From Anarhynchus alexandrinus (lineage: Eukaryota > Chordata > Aves > Charadriiformes > Charadriidae), in NCBI GenBank assembly GCA_008711295.1, contig VUYV01000293.1, forward strand, positions 732,657 through 796,656: a stretch of 64,000 bases of DNA, given 5' to 3'. The translations under genes and the position numbers were made by a program. This document shows, in pieces, positions 24,481 through 35,500 of this stretch. Numbering within the stretch: position 1 is the stretch's first letter; the number at the start of each line of letters is the position of its first letter. The notes beneath the pieces were generated by a model. It worked only from the letters and a program-made list of their open reading frames with translations. It was not told the DNA's origin and did not search any database.

Positions 24481-26933
24481 ACAGAAAGCTGAATATGATG
24501 CCAGTTGTGACTTGTGGGGAATGTAAAATGATTCTTTCGGGAGTTATTAGGTACTACTACCTAACGTCTGACATTTAGCAGATGTGTGTCCGCATGGTGA
24601 GTCAGTCCAAAACCCTCTTTGATCAAAATGAGTACATCTTAAACACTAACTGCATTTTACAAATACTTTACACCCGTGACCAGTTGCGACAGTGCAATTC
24701 ACAAGCTATCATCTCCTCTTACAGAAACCTTTCCATGGAATATTTTTTATAAAATCACTGACTGGAAGACGGAGGCCTTTTAGTGCAATAATATATATGC
24801 TGTGTTATATATAGATCCAAAATTGATTGTTTTTCTGTTGAAAGCAATGTCTGTTTCCTGAACTTTCTTTATTTCACCCAGTGCTGTGATAGATGCCTGC
24901 AGCACAGTAATCCATATTCTCCTCTTCAATGCTTAACTCCTTCCGCACCACTCACTGTCCTCAACATCAAGGAATTCATACCACAAGCCTTTGAGATGTG
25001 CAATATATTTCAGGAAAGCTGCACTCTTGAGTCTTTACAGGTCAAGATGTGTTACATTTTTAAAGGTACAGGAAATGAGAGGGTATACATATGGAGCCGT
25101 GATCCCAATAAAGGTCCAATAAATGGACTGCTTGAGTGGTTGTAGAAACCTGAATTTGAGATGGTTGAACGTTATTTGTGAATAGTTTGACTAATTTTTC
25201 CTATGTCTTGCTAAACTATTTATTCAGCAGTACATTTTCTTCTGTTAATCAACTTTGAAAGCAGTCAGAAATAGTCTTTATTATACTGACTACTCAGAAA
25301 CTTTCTTTCTGCTAAATGGAGACCAGATCACAAATATGTTTCTCTATTCAGCTAGCTCTGCCTTTAATACCTATAACTACCAGGCAGAAACGCGCCGACA
25401 GAAAGGCAAGAGCCACAAGCCCAGCAGTCCTGCACTGCTTTGCATGTCTAGGCCTTGACAGGCCAGGCTATTTCTGTATTTTATTACCTGTTATTACAGC
25501 GTCTTTACATTTGACCTGTAGCTTGCAACTATGAAATATGGTACGTATCAAGGTACACTAGGTTATTGAACTTTTAGTACAGTAGAAACAAATGTGACTT
25601 CATGCAATAGTTTAATTGCCATTTAAAACAAATGCCAATCTTTTAAGTGATTTAACTAACAATTGCTTACAAGTAGCAGGTGTTTTGCCTGCAGATGAAA
25701 GAAGATAGCAGCCAGTTTCTCCAGAAGCTATAATGCCAAGAGTAAAGCTATTTTAGGGAAAAAACATACAAAGTTTATTGAACCTGTTATGTTTTATCAT
25801 AACAGGCAGGGAACTTGCATTACTCTGTCCTCATAAAGAGGTATTTAAATCTGTAATGCTGTCCCTGTTATTCCTTAATAATGGATCAAATTCAGCATGA
25901 ACTAAGAGCCAAATACTGTCAGGGGCAGCATTCTCATTCGACTCAGTAGGCTCCATCACAGCCTTTGAGGGGATGCCAAATGGGCGCAAATATCCCTGAA
26001 ACATAAGAGATAGCACTGCCACTGCTGCCAACCAGAAACATGACCTGCAGGTCCAAAGCAGCAGCAATGTCTGGAAAAAGCTGGAGTACAACATCTAGAG
26101 ACACTCTACATATTTTTAGGTCAGTAAAATGGTGCTTGAGGACAGGGAACAAGCACCAGAAATATAGGTTTGATATAAGCTAAGACCTAGCAACAGCATC
26201 TCTTAGAAGTACTTATACTGGGGTGAATAAAGATCTGGTTTCAAGAACCAGTTTTCCAACGGGGACGACAAAGATTGTGGATTTTAATCAGTAGGTGTCT
26301 GATTGCAAAGTAAATAAAATGTATTTGCATCCAGAAAACTTTACCATACAGAGCAGATAAGTGCCACTAGATCCCCTTTGCATAAAAACACTGCTTATGG
26401 CTATTTTTTCCCCGTTCCTATAGGTCTCCTTTTCACAGCATTAACATCCAAAGCTTCCTTTTCTTTCTCTTTCTGTGATGTACAGTTGCACTACAAATTT
26501 ATGAGCGTTGCACAGAAAGAAACTGCAAGAAGTCAAGTATTTTATGCACAAATATCTAGAATAACACAAACATTTCCCAGCTGTAGAGGATATAATTACT
26601 GTACCAGTTATATTGTAATCAGCAAATGCTTTTGAAGTGACCCACTTCATATTAATCAAAAGCATAGCAAGTACAATTTCCTTACTATGAATAGAGTCAA
26701 CCATAGTGACGCATTCAACTATTTTACATAAAAGCACAGCCACAGTACTAAAACATTTTAAGAAGTGCCTGCCCATTTATGACATTATGCATATTATACA
26801 TTTTTGCAGAACACCGTAATCCCATGGAATTTCATAGCTAGGCAGTAAGAACAGAACTTACACCTTTCTGCTTAAAGAGAAGAGCTGCAAGCTGAAAGAG
26901 AAGTCTGTTACCTTCCAACATTTGGAGAGTTTT
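24481..26933. other. Non-coding, nothing recognised
   Basis: Unique sequence. Overlapping minus-strand frames at 25831-26152 (69-87 codons) and 26441-26776 (111 codons) lack recognisable motifs or splice boundaries. Confidence 0.5.
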
Positions 26934-27325
26934 CATAGAATGGTTTAGGTTGGAAGGGACCTTGAAGATCATCAAATTCCAACCCCCCTGCCATGGGCAG
27001 GGACACCTCCCACCAGACCAGGTTGCTCAAAGCCCCATCCAGCCTGGCCTTGAACACCTCCAGGGATGGGGCAGCCACAGCTTCTCTGGGCAGCCTGTTC
27101 CAATGCCTCACTATCCTCATAGCGAAAAAATTCTTCCTGATATCTAATCTAAATCTCCCCTCTTCCAGTTTGGAGCCATTACCCCTCATCCTATCACTAC
27201 ACACCCTTGTAAAAAGTCCCTCTCCAGCTTTCTTGTAAGCTGTTTCCAGATACTGGAAGACCCCTATAAGGTATCCCCAGAGCCTTCTCTTCTCCAGACT
27301 GAACAATCCCAACTCTCTCAGCCTG
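26934..27325 (-). mobile_element. CR1 LINE 3' end, avian type, well preserved
   Basis: On the minus strand this runs from CAGGCTGAGAGAGTTGGGAT to the CR1 end GTCCCTTCCAACCTAAACCA followed by TTCTATGA. It covers the C-terminal tail of ORF2 and the short 3' UTR, about 392 bases, so it is a typical 5'-truncated insertion. The minus-strand frame through it still reads the conserved CR1 tail (RHWNRLPREAV, then APSLEVFKARLDGALSNLV), the end of the reverse-transcriptase polyprotein. The preserved frame and near-consensus sequence make it much younger than the two ancient CR1 copies nearby. Only one tail unit remains. Confidence 0.95.
26956..27312 (-). pseudogene. Remnant of CR1 ORF2 C-terminus
   Basis: A 119-codon-scale open stretch inside the CR1 copy encodes the last part of the LINE ORF2 protein: an LFSLEKRRLWGYLI-like segment, then GNGSKLEEGRFRLDIRKNFF, RHWNRLPREAV and FKARLDGALSNLVWW. 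The intact family protein is roughly a thousand residues with an endonuclease and a reverse transcriptase domain; both catalytic domains are missing here. It is a 5'-truncated relic with no promoter, kept open only because the insertion is recent. Confidence 0.9.
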
Positions 27326-28439
27326 CAAAGAGTGAATTATATCCACCTGAACGAAGCATGCAGGTGTAAACGAAGCCCCATCCTCAGGACGGCAGGTGGA
27401 AGTCCTGCCAGTGACATCTGTGACTGAGCATTTCCCTCCTCTTTTTCTACTGTGATAAAACTTATCTCCAAGCATCAATTCAAAAGGTTTTGTATTCTGT
27501 ATTTAACATCACTATAATTCAACCAGAAGCATACAATTTTGCAGTTCCTGTTTTCACCCTAACAACATGGGAGCCCATTTTGAAGGGTAAAACACAAGCC
27601 TGAGCTTTCTGAGTAATAAATATCTTTGTCAGCAGCAGTAGGATTAGGGTACCCTAATCAACAATCAGCTCCATTTAACCTGTGTGCCTGTATGGCAAGA
27701 AGGATAGGCATGCCCAGTTCACTGTATTTATTTAATTAACAGCTTTGAAAACAAAGTGTGATCTTTACATGTTTTTAAATTAGAAATACTCCAACATGAG
27801 GGACCAAAAAATCTTCACCTTTAATTCGTTATTTACGAGAGCTGTGCATATTGATTAAGGTCAAAGGCAGACAACCCCAGGCAAACACAGAAACAGATAA
27901 AGGGCCAGTCCGTTTTCATAACGGTTGCAGATCACAAGATGTTAGCGGGTTTGATATTTTTCTTACCTACAAGTACATAAAACATTCACATCCTGATGAA
28001 TCAGTTTGTGACCTTTACACATTGTAAGACAGCTTGTGGAATCTGACCTATTCTTATATAATTTGCCAAAAACCATATCTTTAATAATTAATAGGAACCA
28101 CCTATCATTTTATTGGCCTTATATAAGTGTTCTGGCATGTGCTCCATTAGTAATATGTATTAACTATGTATTAATATTACATTAAAAGGAAATTGAGATA
28201 AGCTTAGGGGCACATAAATGGATGCTTATATACCAAAGCTTAAAATAAAATGCTATGTCTAATCAACAAATATAAATGCCTTCTCTGTAATATCTGAAAT
28301 ACTCCCATTATTTGTCCCCAAATCAGAACTAAGGCTTTTATTTTGAGAAGGCAATGAGAGAGCAGTTTTCCTTCTCCTCCCGTCTTGCTCTTCTTTTTCT
28401 TACTGTTAACTTTTTTCACCCTCTATCTTTATTGTCTTT
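27326..28439. other. Non-coding, nothing firm
   Basis: Unique AT-rich sequence. TAAT-rich runs around 28070-28200 (ATCTTTAATAATTAATAGG, then ATTAGTAATATGTATTAAC) could belong to a conserved element but are also what AT-rich DNA gives by chance. Confidence 0.45.
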
Positions 28440-28860
28440 AGTTGTGCCTGTGGGAGCTAAGTTGTAGTGAGTTTTATACTTTGCCTAGAGGACAGAGAGA
28501 TTTGTGGTCATTCTTATCTACTCTGATAATGATTTCCAAAGCTTTGGCTGTGTTGCTGAAGAGGCCTTGTCTTCTGCCCTCTCAGGCTTCACCCTTGAGG
28601 TTGACAGCTTCATAATTCCTGAGGAACACAGCTGTCAGGAGAGGTTGTAGTCACAGAGAGAGATTCTCCGAGGTAACGTGTACCAATTCTGTGAAGAACT
28701 TTGAAGATTAACACCATGACCTTGAATTTAACGTAGCATCCTGTGAGGAGTCCGAATCGTGAGGTGAGTATCAATATGATGTGCCCTAATGGGCTGGCAC
28801 TTTCAAAGAAGCAGGATGTTACATTCTGAAATACTTGAAAACTGTTTCAGTCTTTGTCAG
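28440..28860. mobile_element. Possible ancient L2-like LINE remnant
   Basis: The segment AGATTAACACCATGACCTTG, followed by AATTTAACG, CCTGTGAGGAGTCC, GTATCAATATGATGTGCCC and ACATTCTGAAATACTTG, follows the order of a degenerate LINE tail found in reptiles and birds that I associate with L2-type elements. Similarity is weak and no frame survives. It could instead be unique sequence. Confidence 0.35.
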
Positions 28861-29689
28861 AGAGACACACTCACAGACAAGAGCTTGCGTAGTGCCAAAG
28901 TACTCCAGTTCAGAGTGTCGCAAAGCATTTACTCGCTTTCTAATGTAAGTGTATGAACAGTACTATTAGCATCAACAGCCTAAGGTGCGCTTGGAGGTAA
29001 GCATACACTTAAAAGCTTTGCTGGATTGGCACAGTATCCCTTGTTTTTGCAGATTCAAGCAGGCAGAAGGAGTGAGGACAGATTTCCTATTTGATAAACA
29101 ATTTCTGATCAGTTGTAGGTGAAACAAATGTATTTCTCATTCTGTCATAAGCTCTGTGTGTAGTGGTTTGAGACTAAAAGAATAATTTCCTAGTTTGCAG
29201 AGCAGTTTGACAAACAGGAACAGATTCATTTTGCAGAGGACACACTGGACCCTGTTTTTACCAGCACTCTCTTTGACATGCTTGTGTTCAGCTCAAGGCA
29301 GATGTCTTCCATGCAGAGATGGAGATCAGCAGGAAGCCACAGAGTTGGCAGAAGCAAGTCAGACGTAAAACCGTAGTCCTGCCGAAAAGACAGCTGCTAC
29401 ACCCGTCATTTCACCACCTACATGCGATGACAGCTCCAGCCTCAGCATTTTATGTAATCACAACAAAGCATAAGGAAAGAAGCAATACCATAGTAAAGGT
29501 AATGAGCGCACAGAGATACAAAGAAAAAAAAAAAAACAAACCACAAAAAAAACACACTGCTCTTTTCTCTGGGGGTCCATCCTTGAAATGATCCTAACAC
29601 CATTCCATGATCGTAGCCAAGTCCTGACTTCAAAGCAAGCTTGAGAGCCACAAGTGTAACTAGTGCAGTAGCTTGCCCTGGGTAGAGGC
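28861..29689. other. Non-coding, nothing recognised
   Basis: Unique sequence with an A-rich run (about 29525-29555). Overlapping frames on both strands (90-122 codons) near 29320-29810 are kept open partly by that A/T run and partly by the flanking CR1 relic; no gene support. Confidence 0.5.
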
Positions 29690-30072
29690 CAGCAGCAAAA
29701 GTGATGGGGAAGAGCATAAAGAGGGGAAGTACAGAACAAATTTTCCCCATCATGCAATTCCACCTCCCAGCAATCACAGGCTGAAGATTTTTATGACTTG
29801 AAGGGTTCACCCAACCATTGTTTCAAAAATCTTTCTTCCATGAATTTGTGCAATCTCCTTTTAAATCGATTTATTCTTCAAAACATCCTATTGTTGTGCA
29901 CTGCAAAACCTAACTATGGATCATGTGAAAAAAAATCTTATTTTCATTTGTATCAAGTCTGCCCTTTGGTATTGTCAATGGAATGTCCTCTACTTCCTAT
30001 ACTGAGAGAAGCTGATTTTTTCCCCCCCTTATTGACTTTCCTGTATCTGTACCACTTATGATTTTATATTAA
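29690..30072 (-). mobile_element. Ancient CR1 LINE 3' region, sense on the minus strand
   Basis: In + orientation the order is CCACCTCCCAGCAATCACAG, GTTCACCCAACCATTG, TCCATGAATTTGTGCAATCT, AACATCCTATTGTTGTG, CTAACTATGGATCATGTG, then TTATTGACTTTCCTG and CACTTATGATTTTATA. This is the reverse complement of the ORF2 C-terminus and 3' UTR of CR1 elements abundant in turtles and crocodilians. The copy is heavily diverged, frame-broken and lacks a clear tail. Both this copy and the one at 19190 look older than bird-specific CR1s. The 87-codon plus frame over it is a shadow. Confidence 0.75.
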
Positions 30073-32199
30073 CATGTTGTCCTCCCAGCTCACCCTTCAT
30101 CCCATCTGGCTCATTTAGAAGGTGAAAGCTTCAGAATATAGGCAATACTAGGAGGTTTATGAACAGTTCTTTACATTATCTGAGTAAAAATAGTATGTAT
30201 TTATTCAACCAGCTATTTTAAGGACACACGGTGTTTGATGGCTGAGAGAGGACTTGGTGGTCAGGGGTGTGGAAGCCAGTTGGTTCATTTATTAGCTTTC
30301 ATTCTTTTAAGATTACAGGGAAAAAATCACAACACTAACCATGACCCAAGACTGTGTGTCTGGACCCAGAGATCTCTCGGTACTTTACAAGGATTTAATG
30401 CCAAAAGCTCTTCTGTTTAGTTATATGGATTTACTCAAAAGCGTTAGGAGAAAAGGTGTTTGACATGACTAGTTGCAAAGATCATCCTAAATACTAATGA
30501 CCTTGAAATAGAAGGCTTGAAATATGTGATTGTAGAAGCTCTCTAGTGCACATAACTTCAGATGCAGGCTCTAGGCAATATTTTGTCTTGAAATTGTGAT
30601 ACATTTAAGGTCTATGCCTAATAATCATTTGCAGCTGAAAGACACTTCCCCTTACCAAAGAACATACGATTCTAGCCCTCAAAGATCATGACAGAAGACA
30701 TTGCTTTAAAATGTATAAAACATGCCTGAAGAAATATCTTTAAGTAAAATATTTAATAACTGCTATGATGAGTCAGATCTAAAAATAAATCCAGAATGTC
30801 TAATGCTAAATATTCAGATCTTTGTTTAATCTCAGTAATTTTGGGAGGCGTGCGTGAATCTGGAAGGCCACAGGCCTTGGCTCTCTGTTTCTATATATAC
30901 ACAGAAATAAACATCAAGACTTTAAATTGTTCCATTTAAATAATGATAGAAATTTCATTTGTTGCTTTTTCCCCTTACATCTTTTGTATTTCCTTTAACA
31001 AGAGAATGATACAAATTTTCTTAGTACAAAAATCATCTAGAATGCTAAACTAAAGACCTATTGTACAATTTATTGACAAGAAGTGAACAGAGTATTTCAG
31101 AGGGAAAACTGATAATAATAGCGACACCAAATCCTCCAAATACTCAAGAAAACACAGATTGATCATGGGTATATTAAAAAATTAGATGATGTAGAATAAA
31201 ACTCATTTTATTCATAGGAATACTATAGACTGGAGTTCCAGACTTATCTCACTGGAGGATAGAAATCTTCCTTTAATATACACTAGTTACCTGGTTAAGT
31301 CAAGTGACTTTTTGGAAAAGAAATCTTTAACCCAGAGATTGCCTTAAAGTTTATAAATTAATTTACCTCCCAGTAGATCTTGGGATCAACTCTATCCCAA
31401 TTTACTAGGAGGCCATATCCACTGCCCAACATGACCAATAGTTTCCAAGAGCCAGGCCACTAGTAGTAATTAGAAATGTTCTATACACAACTTCCCTGCC
31501 ACTTACATCTGTTGCACGCTCTCTTCAACTACTCTGTAAACTATGTAAAGCCAATCTCACACCATTTCACAGTTTGCATAATCCTTAACAAAATTCAGTA
31601 TCGCTACCCTGTTTCCTAGGACATCAAAATCATTGTCTTTTTCAGGAAGATCAGTGAGCTTATCTCTCGAGGAAATCCTCAGCATCACTCCACTGTTCCT
31701 TCTCTCCCTGCTAAACCAATTGACCTCACTCCCAGGGAAGTTCTGCATCAACCTTTCTTTCCACTTCACTACAGGACACATCCCCCAACACCTGCTGTTC
31801 CAAAGACATTTGGCAAGAAAATGGGCAATTGAGTACACAAAAGGTTTTTGCGCTGAAAGCCTTACCCGTGCACAAGAAAGAGTGTATTAGCCAGTCATTT
31901 GTGGGGTTTGTGTTTAGAAAATATGAGGGGGTTGTTTATAGAAGCACTTTCTCCTGCAGTGCGGCTAAACAGTTACTTCCTTGCAGAAGTTTTGTGAAAC
32001 ATCCAACAAATGCTTTTACAGGCAGGAAAAAGCGCCCAAGTTTCCCTAGGCTGTCCTATTTCTAATAAAACTGCTTAGCCAATTCATTTATAGATCATAC
32101 ACCGTTCAGTTGCTTTCATCTTCTAATCTCCTGAAATCTGAATATTAATCTGCAAGCAAATTTGGAACAGATACAACACATTTTGAACTTCAGTCACCA
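30073..32199. other. Non-coding, nothing recognised
   Basis: Unique AT-rich sequence with frames under 95 codons on both strands and no motif or repeat of note. Confidence 0.5.
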
Positions 32200-32560
32200 A
32201 GAAGGATGTTGCCCTGTTAATCTCAAAGGATTGGCATAGCAATTTTACCACATTTTCTAAAAAATCCATACAGATTTAAGGTCGAGTTCTGGATTTAATT
32301 GAAGTAACCTTTTGTACAATCTAGCTTTAATGAAGTGCAATGAAGTTAAACTCCACAGGGGCCATTAATCTGAAACACTCCATTAAAACAACTACAAGGG
32401 GAGTTTTTAATAAACAGTGTGAACTAATGCCCATGTGGAAAGGTAATTGAGAGGGAACTGGTGTCTGGGCCAGATTGTTATTAAATCCTTATCACAGGTA
32501 AAGCTGAAACCCCAAATGGCAAGCTGCCATGTGATTTATAGTGCCCTTCTCTTCCCGGCC
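32200..32560. other. Candidate conserved regulatory block
   Basis: Non-repetitive stretch with repeated homeodomain-type cores: GATTTAATTGAAG, CTTTAATGAAG, GCCATTAATCTG, TCCATTAAAAC and GGTAATTGAGAG, plus CTTATCACAG (a reversed GATA site) and an imperfect repeat AATGAAGTGCAATGAAGTTA. It reads like a vertebrate non-coding conserved element and has no transposon features. This is pattern recognition only. Confidence 0.3.
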
Positions 32561-35500
32561 TTAAAGAAAAGGCTATGTTTAATAATAAAAAAATCCTGTG
32601 ACTAAGCTATAAAATAACTGAGCAATTACTTAGAATAATTTATACAGTGCAATACACTGACCTTGCTCTAAGCATAAAATCTACAAAATAACTTCTGTAA
32701 TAAAACTGTGAACTACTAAAAGGACTAAAGGTTTAACCATTTTTATTGTGCAGAACTGGAGGGTACTATAAATACATATCACACTCCTAATAGGAGAGCT
32801 TAAAAAAATTCCTAATTTTTTAATCTTAAAAAAAAGCTTCTCTGAAGTCTGGTAGGGCTTTGCCATACCACAGGAATGCCTACTGTCCTATTCTAAAACA
32901 TCTTTGCAGAGCAATGAAGTCCACACTTTCTAATATTGTAGACACTTAGCAGCTGAACCCTAAGTCCGGTCCTCCAAGAAACAATGCAAAAAAGGACAGA
33001 AGACCACATCAGAGATCAGTTTGGTTTACAGCAGTAGAGACTATACTTCTAAGAAGCAAGGAAATAGTGTTATTAAGCTCCTGAAAGGTACAATGAAGAA
33101 CAGTTACCCGCTCTGATTTTTTTTAGGACGTCTTTGCCCTAGTATCTGTAAACAAACTTGTCTAGATGTAGAAAAGTCTTTAGCAAAACATCAGTATCTA
33201 TTATTGTTTGTATGACTCTAACATAATGTGGAGATTCTAGATGAAAGCTGTATAAATATATTTAACAACATTTCAAAAATCATACTTCAACTCAAAATGA
33301 CGAAAAGCATGGCATCAGAGAGCAAACTGTATCTAGTACATCACTGACTGTCCGCATACTTTTTTCTATGCTTCAAACGTGTGCGTTTTCTGCCTAAATG
33401 AAAGAATTGGGATGTGTTTTGTGACCAGATATACAGTAAGCACAAGAGTGCTACAATGAAAGTTTGCCAAGGTCAGGTATAATCAACAGCAGATTACTTC
33501 AGCTAAAAAGAAAAGTAACCACTTTTATTTTCAGTCTGGCAATAATCCAGGTTATAGCAGATGCCATCCAGAAGGATACAGGCTATGCATATCATAGCTG
33601 AAAGACAGAAATTGTCAACAGGTTCGTATCACGCAGGACAAAAAGCTGTTATCTTGATTAATTTGATCTTTGTTAATTTGGCGACGTGCCTAGGGTTAGT
33701 ACACTCAGTTACATAGGAGTTGTGTTGCCATCATCACTGCTGCCGGGCACCTCTTCATCCCAAAGTGGTATCTGTGATTTCAGAAAAGAAGTAAGAACCT
33801 CAAGAAGGCCAATTCCAACACACAGGTTAAACTACTCAGAAAAAATCTGCCTGTCAACTTCTTCACAGGTACCAGTCCATTTCCAGTGGCTTAACATGCA
33901 CTCTTTTTTGACTTTTTGCCAAAATACATCTTAACACTCTATCATTGGAAGAAATACCATTCTTTCACACAGGTTTATCTTCTTACTAGGGTGCACGTGT
34001 ATGTTATAAATACTGTAAGCAAATCTGCACTTCCTTCTATTTATTGGCATCTGAAACATACAGCCAATAAATAGAGTAAATGGAAACTTTGGGTTGTGGA
34101 GAAATGACTCCAGTGTTATTTTATGCTTCCTCAGAAGAAGGTGAGTGGTTCCTATGTCTTTGTACTTCATTTTAAAAATAGAAATATCATTCAGTTACAC
34201 CTTGGCAAATGGACAACTCTGTCATTTTAATATAGGTAAAAGTGAAAGCTCTGTTTAAAAGCCTTGGAAAGCAATGGACTTCAGCATGTGACTAAAGTTA
34301 AATATATTATTTAACTGCATTATTAAATAGGGATGAACTGAAGCGTATGGTTAAATATTTCGCTGAACTGTGGCCGAGAGAGGACTATTTTCAGCTTCTG
34401 CCTTATGATTTTTCCAATGCTTAATCTCAAGTACAATGAAGCCATTCCAAACAATTTAATGTGCTTAACTGTACTGCTCTCTTCCTCAGCCAGCTGATGC
34501 TTGTATTTCAGTGGAGCCACTCCAGTTCATACCAGCTTGGTACCTGCCTCAACATCTGAGTATTAGGAAGATTCTTACTTAATAAAGTCTAGGAAAAAAA
34601 AAATCTATTGAGGTCTTTGAACACAACCGAGCTACATTTCCGAGGGAAACACCCTACAGGATAGCGGGTTTTGGTCAAAAGAGCGTATCAGTGAAAATGC
34701 TGTCTCTCCTCAAAACCAAATGTTTTTCTTTTCTTGTAATTTCAGAAAATAATGTTTGACTTTTTAACTAAAATTAATTCAGTTATTTACAAGTTTTAAG
34801 AGACTGCCATAAACAGAAAAATATTTAATTTCTCACAAACTGAAGGATTTAATTGTTAAATTTTAAGCTTGCTGTTTTTGAAAGGAAAAATCAGAATTCT
34901 CTGCCAAGCAGGAAAATTATTTCTTTCTCAGCTCTCAGTACTGTCCCCTCACCATGTATTTTCCTTCCTTTATTTCTCTGCTATGACTCTAAGGAACCTC
35001 TGCACCACTGACACAGCTCTATTCAGTAAGGCCAGAGTATCTGGCAGCCCTTGGACTGCTGTCTCGGGAAGGGATCCAAGGAAAATCTGAGCTGTTACGG
35101 TTTTGGGGAGTTGCAAGACTTGTTTGGGATACTGTCAGTGAACATTAAGAATCCTACACTCTCATCCCTATTATTGGCTGCACGTTGCTTTACTACTGGA
35201 ACATCATCCATTTCAGCACCACTTTCTTGATTAAAAGTTATTGACTAAATCAGTATCTTCTGCCAGTTGTCTTCTTCAGAGGGGAAAATCGGGCTCTTTT
35301 CCTAGCTTTGCCTAAATTTCTCCACAGACATTTCTTAATGGGTATGAGTAGCACACTCTGTCTGTATGGATATATATATACACACACACAAGCCCACTAT
35401 TGTATGTAGTATCTGTATGTATAAAATATCTAAAAATAAGTTTCATAATGGTGTCCATGTGTGTATGCATATATCCATAAAAACAAAATATGCAAACACA

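Noticed and set aside
26950..27238. Plus-strand frames over the 27 kb CR1
   Set aside because: Antisense shadows of the LINE ORF2 tail.
29798..30061. 87-codon plus frame
   Set aside because: It lies on the antisense strand of an ancient CR1 and has no independent support.
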